From the NCBI RefSeq assembly GCF_019048065.1, contig NZ_CP077291.1, positions 3,844,001-3,908,000 on the forward strand: a DNA stretch of 64,000 bases. The letters run 5' to 3'. Source of the DNA: Citrobacter farmeri (GTDB lineage Bacteria > Pseudomonadota > Gammaproteobacteria > Enterobacterales > Enterobacteriaceae). The position numbers and the translations under genes are program-made. The first letter of the stretch is position 1; each line of letters begins with the position of its first letter. This document shows positions 14,411-26,311 of the stretch, piece by piece. Under the pieces are notes generated by a model. The model did not search any database and was not told the origin of the DNA. It worked only from the letters and a program-made list of their open reading frames with translations.

Positions 14411-15394
14411 GTGTTAAAAAAATGTCTTCCTTTACTGGTGCTGTGCGCAGCGCCTGCCTTCGCTAAACCGGTCCTGACCGTCTATACCTACGATTCGTTC
14501 GCCGCTGACTGGGGTCCTGGCCCGGCGGTGAAAAAAGCTTTTGAAGCCGACTGTAACTGCGAGCTGAAACTGGTGGCGCTGGAGGATGGCGTTTCGCTAC
14601 TCAACCGTCTGCGGATGGAAGGGAAAAACAGCAAGGCCGACGTAGTGCTCGGGCTGGATAACAACCTGCTGGAAGCGGCGACGCAAACCCAGTTGTTCGC
14701 GAAAAGCGGCGTCGCCAGCGAGGCGGTCAATGTCCCTGGCGGCTGGAAGAATGACACCTTCGTTCCGTTTGATTACGGCTACTTCGCTTTCGTGTATGAC
14801 AAAAGCAAACTCAAAAACCCGCCGAAGAGCCTGAAAGAACTGGTCGAGAGCGACCAGAAATGGCGAGTGATTTATCAGGATCCGCGCACCAGTACGCCAG
14901 GACTTGGGCTGATGCTGTGGATGCAGAAAGTCTATGGCGATAAAACGCCGCAGGCATGGCAGAAACTGGCGGCAAAAACCGTCACCGTCACCAAAGGCTG
15001 GAGCGAAGCCTATGGCCTGTTCCTGAAAGGTGAAAGCGATCTGGTGCTGAGCTATACCACCTCTCCGGCGTATCACATCATCGAAGAGAAAAAAGAGAAC
15101 TACACGGCGGCCAACTTTAGCGAAGGCCATTACCTGCAGGTGGAAGTCGCCGCGCGTACCGCGGCCAGTAAGCAACCTGAACTGGCGGAAAAGTTCCTCA
15201 ACTTCATGGTGTCACCCGCGTTTCAGAATGCTATCCCGACCGGCAACTGGATGTATCCGGTGGCGAATGTCACTCTGCCCGCCGGGTTCGAACAACTGAC
15301 TAAACCCGCGACGACGCTGGAATTCACACCAGCGGAAGTAGCGGCCCAACGTCAGACATGGATTAGCGAATGGCAACGCGCCGTCAGCCGTTAA
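14411..15394 (+). CDS. thiB: Thiamine/TPP-binding periplasmic protein
   Basis: Periplasmic binding protein of the thiamine ABC importer (also binds TMP and TPP), 327 residues. A signal peptide of about 18 residues ends in AFA before KPVLTVYTYDSFAADWGPG. The start is the GTG at 14411 (VLKKCLPLL) with GAGGTG upstream; a start four codons earlier is possible but not conserved. First gene after the TPP riboswitch. The last 25 bases overlap the thiP start. Confidence 0.96.
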   Translation: MLKKCLPLLVLCAAPAFAKPVLTVYTYDSFAADWGPGPAVKKAFEADCNCELKLVALEDGVSLLNRLRMEGKNSKADVVLGLDNNLLEAATQTQLFAKSGVASEAVNVPGGWKNDTFVPFDYGYFAFVYDKSKLKNPPKSLKELVESDQKWRVIYQDPRTSTPGLGLMLWMQKVYGDKTPQAWQKLAAKTVTVTKGWSEAYGLFLKGESDLVLSYTTSPAYHIIEEKKENYTAANFSEGHYLQVEVAARTAASKQPELAEKFLNFMVSPAFQNAIPTGNWMYPVANVTLPAGFEQLTKPATTLEFTPAEVAAQRQTWISEWQRAVSR

Positions 15395-16980
15395 TTGCCG
15401 GCTGGCTGATCCCCGGCCTTTCCGCCGCCACGCTGATGGTGGCGGTGGCGCTGGCCGCCTTTCTGGCACTGTGGTTCAACGCGCCGCAGGCGGCGTGGTC
15501 CTCGCTCTGGCAGGACAGCTACCTGTGGCACGTGGTGCGCTTTTCCTTCTGGCAGGCTTTCCTGTCGGCGGTGCTTTCTGTTGTTCCGGCCATCTTCCTT
15601 GCCCGTGCGCTGTACCGACGCCGCTTTCCCGGTCGTCTGGCCCTGCTGCGCCTGTGCGCCATGACGCTAATCCTCCCGGTGCTGGTCGCGGTGTTTGGTA
15701 TTCTCAGCGTCTACGGACGCCAGGGGTGGCTAGCCGCAATCTGCCACACGCTCGGGTTGGAGTGGACCTTCTCGCCTTACGGCCTGCAGGGCATTCTGCT
15801 GGCCCACATCTTTTTTAATATGCCAATGGCAAGTCGCCTGCTGTTGCAGTCGCTGGAAAATATCCCCGGCGAGCAGCGTCAGCTGGCCGCACAACTGGGT
15901 ATTCGCGGCTGGCAATTCTTCCGCTTTGTCGAGTGGCCATGGCTTCGCCGTCAAATACCGCCGGTCGCCGCGTTGATTTTTATGCTCTGTTTTGCCAGCT
16001 TCGCTACCGTACTGTCGCTGGGCGGCGGGCCGCAGGCGACGACTATCGAACTGGCGATTTATCAGGCGCTGAATTTTGACTACGATCCGGCCCGTGCCGC
16101 CATGCTGGCGCTGATCCAGATGGTGTGCTGTCTGGGGCTGGTGCTCCTCAGTCAGCGATTGAGTAAAGCTATCGCGCCAGGCACCACGCTGGTTCAGGGG
16201 TGGCGCGATCCGGACGATCGACTGTACAGCCGTTTAACCGATGCCCTGCTGATCGTCCTCGCACTGCTGCTGTTGATCCCACCGCTGCTGGCAGTGGTGG
16301 TCGACGGGGTGAATCGCCATCTGCTGGACGTACTCGCGCAGCCTGTTTTGTGGCAGGCGGTGTGGACCTCGCTACGTATTGCGCTGGCGGCGGGTCTACT
16401 GTGCGTGATCCTGACGATGATGCTGCTGTGGAGCAGTCGCGAACTGCGCGCCCGTCAGCAGTTACTGGCAGGACAAGCGCTGGAGCTGAGCGGGATGCTG
16501 ATTCTGGCGATGCCAGGCATCGTGCTGGCCACCGGCTTCTTCCTGTTACTCAACAACAGCATCGGCCTGCCGGAGTCCGCCGACGGCATCGTGATTTTCA
16601 CCAATGCGCTGATGGCCATTCCCTACGCGCTAAAAGTGCTGGAAAACCCGATGCGCGATATTTCCGCCCGCTACACGATGCTGTGTCAGTCGCTGGGAAT
16701 GGAAGGCTGGCAGCGACTAAAAGTAGTAGAACTGCGGGCATTGAGACGCCCGCTGGCGCAGGCGCTGGCCTTTGCCTGCGTACTGTCTATCGGCGATTTT
16801 GGCGTGGTGGCGTTGTTCGGCAACGATGATTTCCGCACCCTGCCGTTTTATCTTTATCAGCAAATTGGCTCTTATCGCAGTCAGGACGGTGCCGTCACTG
16901 CGCTCTTACTGCTGATCCTGTGCTTTATTTTATTTACCGTTATTGAGACGTTACCGGGGCGAAATGTTAAAACTGACTGA
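15370..16980 (+). CDS. thiP: Thiamine ABC transporter permease
   Basis: Inner-membrane permease of 536 residues that arose by internal duplication, with about twelve membrane segments. Two ABC coupling (EAA-like) loops are visible: [20 protein letters not shown] in the first half and [20 protein letters not shown] in the second. It overlaps thiB by 25 bases and thiQ by 17, so the three are translationally linked. Confidence 0.97.
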   Translation: MATRRQPLIAGWLIPGLSAATLMVAVALAAFLALWFNAPQAAWSSLWQDSYLWHVVRFSFWQAFLSAVLSVVPAIFLARALYRRRFPGRLALLRLCAMTLILPVLVAVFGILSVYGRQGWLAAICHTLGLEWTFSPYGLQGILLAHIFFNMPMASRLLLQSLENIPGEQRQLAAQLGIRGWQFFRFVEWPWLRRQIPPVAALIFMLCFASFATVLSLGGGPQATTIELAIYQALNFDYDPARAAMLALIQMVCCLGLVLLSQRLSKAIAPGTTLVQGWRDPDDRLYSRLTDALLIVLALLLLIPPLLAVVVDGVNRHLLDVLAQPVLWQAVWTSLRIALAAGLLCVILTMMLLWSSRELRARQQLLAGQALELSGMLILAMPGIVLATGFFLLLNNSIGLPESADGIVIFTNALMAIPYALKVLENPMRDISARYTMLCQSLGMEGWQRLKVVELRALRRPLAQALAFACVLSIGDFGVVALFGNDDFRTLPFYLYQQIGSYRSQDGAVTALLLLILCFILFTVIETLPGRNVKTD

Positions 16981-17665
16981 TATCACCTGGCTTTATCACC
17001 ATCTGCCCATGCGCTTTACGCTGTCCGTGGCACGTGGTGAACAGGTGGCGATTTTGGGGCCAAGCGGCGCAGGAAAAAGTACGTTGCTGAATCTGATCGC
17101 TGGTTTTCTCACACCTGCCCGCGGCACCCTGCTGATCGAAGGGGAAGACCACACCACCACGCCGCCGTCACGCCGTCCGGTTTCGATGCTGTTTCAGGAA
17201 AACAATTTGTTCAGCCATTTAAACGTTGAGCAAAACATTGGGCTGGGGCTGGATCCTGGACTGAAATTAAGCGCCGAACAGAAAGAGAAACGCTGGCATA
17301 TCGCGCAACAAATGGGGATCGAGACATTGATGGCTCGCCTGCCGGGTGAGCTTTCCGGCGGCCAGCGCCAGCGTGTGGCGCTGGCACGTTGTCTGGTGCG
17401 CGAACAACCGGTCCTGCTGCTGGACGAACCGTTTTCTGCTCTCGACCCCGCTCTGCGCCAGGAGATGCTGACCCTGGTAAGCGATATCTGCCGCGCCCGC
17501 CAACTGACGCTGTTGATGGTTTCGCACAGCGTCGAGGATGCGGCGCGCATCGCCTCGCGCTCTGTCGTCGTTGCCGACGGACGCATTGCCTGGCAAGGCA
17601 AAACGGATGAATTGCTGAGTGGCAGAGCCAGCGCCTCAGCGCTGTTGGGCATCAGGAATCAATAA
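16964..17665 (+). CDS. thiQ: Thiamine ABC transporter ATP-binding protein
   Basis: ATPase of the thiamine importer, 233 residues. Walker A is GPSGAGKST (about 32-40), the ABC signature LSGGQRQR is near 130, Walker B is LLLDEP near 150, and the H-loop histidine is in [10 protein letters not shown] start at the ATG at 16964 ([11 protein letters not shown]), inside the thiP end, rather than seven codons earlier. Its 3' end overlaps convergent yabI by 7 bases. Confidence 0.96.
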   Translation: MLKLTDITWLYHHLPMRFTLSVARGEQVAILGPSGAGKSTLLNLIAGFLTPARGTLLIEGEDHTTTPPSRRPVSMLFQENNLFSHLNVEQNIGLGLDPGLKLSAEQKEKRWHIAQQMGIETLMARLPGELSGGQRQRVALARCLVREQPVLLLDEPFSALDPALRQEMLTLVSDICRARQLTLLMVSHSVEDAARIASRSVVVADGRIAWQGKTDELLSGRASASALLGIRNQ

Positions 17666-18426
17666 CCCACCACTTTTTGCAGAATATCGATATACACCGG
17701 CATCAGCGGGTGGCGGAGCAGCGTCACCAGCGCAACAATCCCAATCCCCAGCACCATTGGTGCCAGCCAGAGCAAACGACCTTTTGGCAGATAGCGCGTT
17801 AAGCGGTCCGTCGCGGCTTTACCGCTGCGCCACAAGCGCCAGCACAGCCAGCCGCCAAGCCACAGCAGGACGGCAGTCGCCAGCAGGAGCCACTTAAACT
17901 CGCCGCTTTGCATCCCCGCCGGAATATCAATTGCCGCACCGGCCAGAATCCCGGGCAGAAAATAAAACGGCGGCCAGAGCAGGCAACCAATAATATTTGG
18001 CGTGATGAATTTCGCCACCGGCAGGTCCAGCATTCCGGCGACCATCGGCACCAGTGGGCGCGTCGGTCCGACAAAACGTCCCACAAGAATCGTGAACATA
18101 CTGTGCTGATGCAGTGCGTGCTCGGTTTTATCCAACAGCGCCTTGTTCTTTTTCATGAACGACCAGCGATGCAGCGGCTTTTTGAAGCGCCAGCCCAGCC
18201 AAAACGAGATCCAGTCGCCAAGCAGACAGCCGATAATCCCCGCCAGCCAGGCATGCCAGAAGTTGAGTTCCCCACTACCAATCAGCGCGCCAAGCCCGGC
18301 CATCAGGACCGTTCCCGGTAGAATCAATCCCACCAGCGCCAGCGATTCCAGGAAAGCGACCAGCGCCACGGCAATCAACGCGTACATGGCGGACTGGAGA
18401 ATGAAGTGTTCCAGAAATGCTTGCAT
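17659..18426 (-). CDS. yabI: DedA-family membrane protein YabI
   Basis: Polytopic inner-membrane protein of the DedA/VTT family, 255 residues with four to six hydrophobic segments. The family's conserved [18 protein letters not shown] motif is present, as are the [12 protein letters not shown] and [16 protein letters not shown] regions. DedA proteins are linked to proton-motive-force homeostasis and undecaprenyl-phosphate flipping; the precise role of YabI is not settled. Convergent and overlapping with thiQ. Confidence 0.94.
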   Translation of the reverse strand: MQAFLEHFILQSAMYALIAVALVAFLESLALVGLILPGTVLMAGLGALIGSGELNFWHAWLAGIIGCLLGDWISFWLGWRFKKPLHRWSFMKKNKALLDKTEHALHQHSMFTILVGRFVGPTRPLVPMVAGMLDLPVAKFITPNIIGCLLWPPFYFLPGILAGAAIDIPAGMQSGEFKWLLLATAVLLWLGGWLCWRLWRSGKAATDRLTRYLPKGRLLWLAPMVLGIGIVALVTLLRHPLMPVYIDILQKVVGY

Positions 18427-18511
18427 AAGGCGTCCGTCAGATTTACGAAACAGGGATTCTGCTAACCCATCCCGGCTTCGTCAAGGCATCAATTGACTGA
18501 ATAGTTACAGG

Positions 18512-19390
18512 TTATGACATCTTCACAGGCACATCATTCACTTTTTCTTCACAACCGGCGCGGAACTCGCTCGGGCTGGCACCGGTACATTTTTTAAAAA
18601 CACGGGAGAAATAGAGTTGATCGTCGAACCCAACATTGCGTCCGACGGTGGCAATCGGCATGCGTGTTGTACTGAGCAGTAGTTTCGCCTGACTGATTCG
18701 CTGATCCTCACGCCAGCTCAATACGCTGATACCCAACTGTTGCCGGAACAGGTGAGACAGGCGCGATGGCGACAGGCAGACGTGCTGGGCAACGCTGGCA
18801 ATATCAAAATGGCTGTCGGCCAGATGATCGCTGATGTACTGACAGGCATCGCGCACGCGGTTATCCATCGGCGGATGCAGCGACGCATTGACCGCTTCCA
18901 TACGCCGCAGCAGTAACTGTTCCAGCAGGTTGATCGCCAGCAACTCACAGTAGCGACCTTCTCCCTGCCCGGCGCTTATGATCTGGCCGAACAGTTCATT
19001 AAAATGTGGCTGGTGCGCCTCGTCCGGACGAAAAAAACCGGTCTGTGCAAAGATCGACGGCCAGGTCAGCCACTCCTGCCAGTAAGCGCGGGGACGAAAG
19101 TAAACCCACTGGTGATACCATTCGCTGGCATCCGGGTGGCGTCCATAGTGATGAATTTCACCTGGCGGAAACAGCAAAATATCGCCCGGTCGGCACACAA
19201 ACTCCCTGCCGTGATTTTTGATCACCCCTTCACCCCGGATCGTGAGGTTAAGGATATAGCCTTTCATCCCCAATGGTCTGTCGATAAAAAAATCCAGATA
19301 TCCGTTGGCGTCTATCGGCGTTAAACCGGCAACCAGATGCGCGTTAAAGGAGTACCCCGGCAGGAGAGGGTCATTTTGTGGTTCAGCCAT
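18512..19390 (-). CDS. araC: Arabinose operon regulator AraC
   Basis: Dual regulator of araBAD: it represses by DNA looping without arabinose and activates with it. It has 292 residues. The N-terminal cupin domain (about 20-170, with [19 protein letters not shown]) binds arabinose and dimerises; the C-terminal double helix-turn-helix domain includes [20 protein letters not shown] and the AraC-family signature near [20 protein letters not shown]. The N-terminal arm ([15 protein letters not shown]) that closes over arabinose is intact. Divergent from araBAD. Confidence 0.98.
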   Translation of the reverse strand: MAEPQNDPLLPGYSFNAHLVAGLTPIDANGYLDFFIDRPLGMKGYILNLTIRGEGVIKNHGREFVCRPGDILLFPPGEIHHYGRHPDASEWYHQWVYFRPRAYWQEWLTWPSIFAQTGFFRPDEAHQPHFNELFGQIISAGQGEGRYCELLAINLLEQLLLRRMEAVNASLHPPMDNRVRDACQYISDHLADSHFDIASVAQHVCLSPSRLSHLFRQQLGISVLSWREDQRISQAKLLLSTTRMPIATVGRNVGFDDQLYFSRVFKKCTGASPSEFRAGCEEKVNDVPVKMS

Positions 19391-19418
19391 AATTTCACGA
19401 CTCCCGAGGTTCAGTGAG

Positions 19419-19438
19419 GAAACAAATTGTCCATATTA
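19419..19438. promoter_or_regulatory. araO2 operator half-site
   Basis: GAAACAAATTGTCCATATTA, close to the E. coli araO2 half-site, in the araC 5' untranslated leader. Its centre is about 211 bp from the araI1 centre, almost an integral number of helical turns, as needed for the AraC repression loop. Confidence 0.82.
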
Positions 19439-19563
19439 CGCGAGGCGACGTTATCTTCGCCCCGTCTCGCCGCCGCAATGCCATTGGTAGACCATCAACC
19501 CCGCTTGTGAAAAGCATTATGTAACAACTCCGAGCGATGACTGCGACAAAAACGGCTAACAAA

Positions 19564-19596
19564 AGTGTCTATAACTGGAGCAGAAATGTCCACATT
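19564..19596. promoter_or_regulatory. araO1 operator
   Basis: AGTGTCTATAACTGGAGCAG followed by AAATGTCCACATT. It resembles the paired AraC half-sites of araO1 that control araC's own promoter and lies between araO2 and the CRP site as in E. coli. Confidence 0.7.
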
Positions 19597-19598
19597 GA

Positions 19599-19622
19599 TT
19601 ATTTGCACAGCGTCACACTTTG
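19599..19622. promoter_or_regulatory. CRP site of the ara control region
   Basis: TTATTTGCACAGCGTCACAC then TTTG: a nearly unchanged copy of the E. coli araBAD CRP site, immediately upstream of araI1. It provides cAMP-dependent activation and helps open the repression loop. Confidence 0.85.
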
Positions 19623-19630
19623 CGATGCCA

Positions 19631-21439
<1,809 letters not shown>

Positions 21440-21449
21440 GGACACGACA

Positions 21450-22952
21450 ATGACTATTTTTGATAACTATGAAGTGTGGTTTGTAATTGGCAGCCAGCAT
21501 TTGTACGGCCCTGAAACGCTGCGTCAGGTGACTCAGCATGCTGAGCACGTCGTCAAGGCGCTGAATACCGAAGCCAAACTGCCCTGCAAGCTGGTGTTAA
21601 AACCGCTGGGGACCACACCCGATGAGATCACTGCCATTTGCCGTGACGCAAACTATGACGAACGCTGTGCGGGTCTGGTGGTCTGGCTGCATACCTTCTC
21701 TCCGGCCAAAATGTGGATCAACGGCCTGACGACGCTCAACAAACCCCTGCTGCAATTCCACACTCAGTTCAATGCCGCCCTGCCGTGGGACAGCATTGAT
21801 ATGGACTTTATGAACCTGAACCAGACCGCGCACGGCGGTCGTGAGTTCGGTTTCATTGGCGCACGTATGCGCCAACAGCACGCGGTAGTGACCGGTCACT
21901 GGCAGGACCCACAGGCGCAGCAGCGTATCGGCTCCTGGATACGCCATGCAGTATCGAAACAGGATACCCGTCATCTGAAAGTGTGCCGTTTTGGCGATAA
22001 TATGCGTGAAGTGGCGGTCACCGATGGCGATAAAGTCGCTGCGCAGATCAAGTTCGGTTTCTCAGTCAACACCTGGGCAGTCGGCGATCTCGTGCAGGTG
22101 GTCAATTCCATCAGCGACGGTGACATTAACGCCCTGATTGATGAATACGAAAGCAGCTATACCCTGACCGCCGCCACGCAGGTTCACGGCGATAAACGCC
22201 AGAACGTGCTGGAAGCGGCGCGTATCGAGTTGGGCATGAAGCGCTTTCTGGAACAGGGCGGCTTCCATGCCTTCACCACCACCTTTGAAGATTTACACGG
22301 TCTGAAACAGCTTCCGGGTCTGGCCGTACAGCGCCTGATGCAGCAGGGCTATGGCTTTGCCGGCGAAGGCGACTGGAAAACCGCCGCTCTGCTTCGCATC
22401 ATGAAAGTGATGTCAACCGGTCTGCAGGGCGGCACCTCTTTTATGGAGGATTACACTTATCACTTCGAAAAAGGCAACGATCTGGTACTCGGCTCCCATA
22501 TGCTGGAAGTCTGCCCGACCATCGCCGTGGAAGACAAACCAATCCTTGACGTCCAGCATCTCGGTATTGGCGGTAAAGACGCCCCTGCCCGCCTGATTTT
22601 CAACACCCAAACGGGTCCGGCGATCGTTGCCAGCCTGATCGACCTCGGCGATCGCTATCGTCTACTGGTCAACTGCATCGACACCGTGAAAACCCCGCAC
22701 TCGCTACCGAAACTGCCCGTCGCGAACGCGCTGTGGAAAGCGCAGCCGGATCTGCCGACCGCGTCTGAAGCGTGGATCCTCGCCGGCGGCGCGCATCATA
22801 CCGTCTTCAGTCATGCGTTAGATCTGAACGACATGCGTCAATTCGCCGAAATGCACGATATCGAAATCACCGTGATTGATAACGATACGCGCCTGCCCGC
22901 CTTCAAGGACGCACTGCGCTGGAACGAAGTGTATTACGGCTTTAAACGTTAA
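21450..22952 (+). CDS. araA: L-arabinose isomerase
   Basis: Manganese-dependent isomerase of L-arabinose to L-ribulose, the first catabolic step, 500 residues. Conserved segments include [14 protein letters not shown] at the N-terminus, [20 protein letters not shown], the metal-site glutamate region [14 protein letters not shown] (Glu306 type), FMEDYTYHF (Glu333 type) and the His-containing HMLEVCPT. Separated from araD by a BIME element. Confidence 0.98.
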   Translation: MTIFDNYEVWFVIGSQHLYGPETLRQVTQHAEHVVKALNTEAKLPCKLVLKPLGTTPDEITAICRDANYDERCAGLVVWLHTFSPAKMWINGLTTLNKPLLQFHTQFNAALPWDSIDMDFMNLNQTAHGGREFGFIGARMRQQHAVVTGHWQDPQAQQRIGSWIRHAVSKQDTRHLKVCRFGDNMREVAVTDGDKVAAQIKFGFSVNTWAVGDLVQVVNSISDGDINALIDEYESSYTLTAATQVHGDKRQNVLEAARIELGMKRFLEQGGFHAFTTTFEDLHGLKQLPGLAVQRLMQQGYGFAGEGDWKTAALLRIMKVMSTGLQGGTSFMEDYTYHFEKGNDLVLGSHMLEVCPTIAVEDKPILDVQHLGIGGKDAPARLIFNTQTGPAIVASLIDLGDRYRLLVNCIDTVKTPHSLPKLPVANALWKAQPDLPTASEAWILAGGAHHTVFSHALDLNDMRQFAEMHDIEITVIDNDTRLPAFKDALRWNEVYYGFKR

Positions 22953-22961
22953 GCGAATGGT

Positions 22962-23036
22962 TGCCTGATGGCGTTTTGCTTATCAGGCCTACATCTCTGC
23001 GTAGGCCTGATAAGGCGTTTACGCCCTCATCAGGCA
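22962..23036. repeat. BIME (paired REP) between araA and araD
   Basis: Two inverted REP units: TGCCTGATGGCG ... TATCAGGCCTAC, then GTAGGCCTGATAAGGCG ... CATCAGGCA. It sits inside the araBAD transcript, where such hairpins commonly protect upstream mRNA and lower expression of the distal gene. Confidence 0.9.
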
Positions 23037-23047
23037 GGGAGAAAAAC

Positions 23048-23743
23048 ATGCTAGAAGATCTCAAACGTCAGGTGCTGGAAGCGAATCTGGCACTGCCAAC
23101 GCACAACCTGGTCACCCTCACCTGGGGGAACGTCAGCGCGGTCGATCGCGAGCGCGGCGTCTTTGTGATTAAACCTTCCGGCGTCGATTACAGCGTGATG
23201 ACCGCAGAAGATATGGTGGTTGTCAGCATCGCGACGGGTGAAGTGGTTGAAGGTAAGAAAAAGCCGTCGTCCGATACGCCGACGCACCGTCTGCTGTACC
23301 AGGCTTTTTCCACTATTGGCGGTATCGTGCATACCCATTCGCGCCACGCAACCATCTGGGCGCAGGCCGGGCAGTCTATTCCGGCAACGGGGACGACGCA
23401 CGCCGACTATTTCTATGGCGCCATTCCCTGCACCCGCAAAATGACTGACAGCGAAATCAACGGCGAGTATGAATGGGAAACCGGCAACGTGATTGTCGAA
23501 ACGTTTGCAAAACAGGGCATCGACGCCGCACAGATGCCAGGGGTGCTGGTGCATTCACACGGTCCCTTCGCATGGGGGAAAAACGCCGAAGACGCTGTGC
23601 ATAACGCCATCGTCTTAGAAGAGGTCGCCTATATGGGCATATTCTGCCGCCAGCTCGCGCCGCAATTACCGGATATGCAGCAGACGCTGCTGGATAAACA
23701 TTACCTGCGCAAGCACGGGGCGAAAGCCTATTACGGGCAGTAG
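23048..23743 (+). CDS. araD: L-ribulose-5-phosphate 4-epimerase
   Basis: Class II aldolase-family zinc enzyme that converts L-ribulose-5-phosphate to D-xylulose-5-phosphate, which enters the pentose phosphate pathway. It has 231 residues. Metal ligands are in [12 protein letters not shown] (His95 and His97) and [10 protein letters not shown] (His171); the substrate-binding SGVDYS loop is near 44. I use the ATG at 23048 (MLEDLKRQV) after GGGAG; the open frame extending left is REP DNA. Confidence 0.97.
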   Translation: MLEDLKRQVLEANLALPTHNLVTLTWGNVSAVDRERGVFVIKPSGVDYSVMTAEDMVVVSIATGEVVEGKKKPSSDTPTHRLLYQAFSTIGGIVHTHSRHATIWAQAGQSIPATGTTHADYFYGAIPCTRKMTDSEINGEYEWETGNVIVETFAKQGIDAAQMPGVLVHSHGPFAWGKNAEDAVHNAIVLEEVAYMGIFCRQLAPQLPDMQQTLLDKHYLRKHGAKAYYGQ

Positions 23744-23753
23744 CTGCGTTAAT

Positions 23754-23773
23754 AACTGTATAAAACCCCAGCA
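23754..23773 (+). promoter_or_regulatory. LexA (SOS) box of polB
   Basis: AACTGTATAAAACCCCAGCA fits the LexA consensus (CTGT, 8 bases, near-CAG) and lies 54 bases before polB. In E. coli polB (dinA) is an SOS gene with a box in the same place. Confidence 0.82.
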
Positions 23774-23785
23774 AAACACGTTGAA

Positions 23786-23813
23786 CCAGGCTATAATCAT
23801 GCCTGGTTTTTTT
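23786..23813 (+). terminator. araBAD terminator
   Basis: CCAGGC, loop TATAATCAT, GCCTGG, then seven T. It ends the araBAD transcript 42 bases after araD. The loop contains a perfect -10 hexamer (TATAAT), so the element may overlap the polB promoter. Confidence 0.85.
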
Positions 23814-23827
23814 GATGGATAAACAGC

Positions 23828-26179
23828 GTGGCGCAGGCAGGTTTTATCTTAACCCGGCACTGGCGGGATACATCGCAGGGAACAGAAGTCGCCTTCTGGC
23901 TGGCAACAGACAGCGGGCCTTTGCAGGTCACGCTTGCGCCGCAGGAATCCGTTGCGTTTATCCCCACCGCGCTTACCGCTCGCGTCACGTCGCTATTAAG
24001 CAGTGAAAATGGCTACCGCCTGACGCCGCTCAACCTCAAGGATTTTCATCGTCAGCCGGTTTCTGGTCTTTACTGCCGTTCGCATCGCCAGCTAATGCGT
24101 CTGGAAAAGCTGTTGCGTGAGAACGGCGTGACGGTTTATGAGGGCGATGTGCGCCCGCCAGAGCGCTACCTGATGGAACGCTTTATCACCTCGCCAGTGT
24201 GGGTTGAAGGTGAGAGCCGCAACGGGGCGATCGTTAACGCGCGATTAAAACCCCATCCCGACTATCGTCCGCCGCTCAAGTGGCTTTCTCTGGACATTGA
24301 GACCACCCGCCACGGAGAATTGTACTGCATTGGGCTTGAAGGCTGCGGGCAGCGCGTTGTCTATATGCTCGGCCCCGAAAATGGCGAAGCGTCAACGCTC
24401 GACTTCCAGCTTGAGTACGTCAACAGTCGCCCACAACTGCTGGAAAAGCTGAACGAATGGATTGCCCGCCACGATCCCGACCTCATCATCGGCTGGAATC
24501 TGGTGCAGTTCGACCTGCGCGTGTTGCAAAAACATGCTGAGCGCTACCGTATCCCGCTGCGTTTTGGCCGCGATAACAGCGAACTCGAGTGGCGTGAGCA
24601 CGGTTTTAAAAACGGCGTTTTTTTCGCCCAGGCCAGGGGTCGGCTGATTATTGACGGTATTGAAGCGCTGAAATCTGCCTTCTGGAATTTCTCGTCGTTT
24701 TCGCTGGAGACCGTTTCGCAGGAACTCCTCGGAGAAGGCAAATCGATCGATAATCCATGGGATCGCATGGATGAGATCGACAGGCGTTTTGCCGAGGATA
24801 AACCCGCACTCGCCACGTATAATCTGAAAGATTGTGAGCTGGTGACGCGGATCTTTCATAAAACCGAGATCGTGCCGTTCCTGTTAGAGCGTTCCACGGT
24901 CAATGGATTACCTGTCGATCGTCACGGCGGTTCGGTCGCCGCCTTCGGTCATCTCTATTTTCCGCGCATGCACCGCGCCGGGTACGTCGCGCCAAACCTC
25001 GGTGAAGTCCCGCCTCATGCCAGCCCCGGCGGTTATGTGATGGATTCGCGTCCAGGATTATATGATTCCGTGCTGGTACTGGATTACAAAAGCCTGTACC
25101 CCTCGATCATTCGCACTTTTTTGATCGACCCTGTCGGTCTGGTGGAAGGGATGGCACACCCGGATCCCGAACACAGTACCGAAGGATTCCTCGACGCCTG
25201 GTTCTCACGGGAAAAACACTGCCTGCCGGAGATCGTGACGAACATCTGGCACGGTCGCGACGACGCCAAACGACACGGCAACAAACCACTTTCACAGGCG
25301 TTGAAGATCATCATGAATGCCTTTTACGGCGTGCTCGGCACAACGGCCTGCCGTTTCTTTGATCCACGTCTGGCCTCGTCGATCACCATGCGCGGTCACG
25401 CGATCATGCGCCAGACCAAAGCGCTCATTGAAGCCCAGGGGTATGACGTGATTTATGGCGACACTGACTCCACCTTCGTCTGGCTAAAACGCGCTCATAC
25501 GGAAGAGGAAGCCGCGAAAATTGGCCGGTCATTAGTGGAGCACGTCAACACCTGGTGGGCACAGTCGCTCCAGGAGAAGAACCTCACCAGCGCACTGGAG
25601 CTGGAGTATGAAACGCATTTCTGCCGTTTTCTGATGCCCACCATCCGTGGCGCGGATACCGGCAGTAAAAAACGCTACGCGGGCCTGATTCAGGAAGGAG
25701 AGCGCCAGCGGATGGTGTTTAAAGGTCTGGAAACCGTGCGTACCGACTGGACGCCGCTGGCGCAACAGTTTCAGCAGGAGTTGTACCTGCGCATTTTTCG
25801 TCACGAGCCGTATCAGGATTACGTACGCGACACCATTGCCCGGCTGATGGCAGGTGAACTGGACGATCGTCTGGTCTATCGCAAGCGTCTGCGTCGACCA
25901 TTGAGCGAGTACCAGCGCAACGTGCCGCCGCACGTGCGTGCCGCCAGGCTAGCCGACGAAGAAAACCTGAAACGGGGACGTGCGGCGCAGTACCAGAACC
26001 GCGGCACCATCCACTATGTCTGGACCCTGAACGGCCCGGAGCCGAGGGATTATCAACACTCGCCGCTGGATTATGAACACTACCTGACGCGTCAGCTTCA
26101 GCCCGTCGCGGAAGGAATTCTTCCCTTCATTGATGATAACTTTGCTACACTACTGACAGGCCAATTAGGGTTATTTTGA
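23828..26179 (+). CDS. polB: DNA polymerase II
   Basis: SOS-induced family B DNA polymerase with proofreading exonuclease, used in replication restart and translesion synthesis. It has 783 residues, the standard length. The exonuclease I motif is [11 protein letters not shown] (about 153-163). Polymerase motif A is [11 protein letters not shown], motif B includes [12 protein letters not shown], and motif C is [10 protein letters not shown]. The start is the GTG at 23828 ([12 protein letters not shown]). The conserved beta-clamp binding tail QLGLF is present at the C-terminus. Confidence 0.98.
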   Translation: MAQAGFILTRHWRDTSQGTEVAFWLATDSGPLQVTLAPQESVAFIPTALTARVTSLLSSENGYRLTPLNLKDFHRQPVSGLYCRSHRQLMRLEKLLRENGVTVYEGDVRPPERYLMERFITSPVWVEGESRNGAIVNARLKPHPDYRPPLKWLSLDIETTRHGELYCIGLEGCGQRVVYMLGPENGEASTLDFQLEYVNSRPQLLEKLNEWIARHDPDLIIGWNLVQFDLRVLQKHAERYRIPLRFGRDNSELEWREHGFKNGVFFAQARGRLIIDGIEALKSAFWNFSSFSLETVSQELLGEGKSIDNPWDRMDEIDRRFAEDKPALATYNLKDCELVTRIFHKTEIVPFLLERSTVNGLPVDRHGGSVAAFGHLYFPRMHRAGYVAPNLGEVPPHASPGGYVMDSRPGLYDSVLVLDYKSLYPSIIRTFLIDPVGLVEGMAHPDPEHSTEGFLDAWFSREKHCLPEIVTNIWHGRDDAKRHGNKPLSQALKIIMNAFYGVLGTTACRFFDPRLASSITMRGHAIMRQTKALIEAQGYDVIYGDTDSTFVWLKRAHTEEEAAKIGRSLVEHVNTWWAQSLQEKNLTSALELEYETHFCRFLMPTIRGADTGSKKRYAGLIQEGERQRMVFKGLETVRTDWTPLAQQFQQELYLRIFRHEPYQDYVRDTIARLMAGELDDRLVYRKRLRRPLSEYQRNVPPHVRAARLADEENLKRGRAAQYQNRGTIHYVWTLNGPEPRDYQHSPLDYEHYLTRQLQPVAEGILPFIDDNFATLLTGQLGLF

Positions 26180-26311
26180 CGCGTGACGAATCCATCGCCA
26201 TCCATTACCATAGCGCCCTTTCCATTCCTGGACCCAATAATACTTGCTGCCATCTTTTTTCCTGGCAGAGGGTGATTATTGCCTGAATTAAAGAAATAGA
26301 GCCGAACAAAT

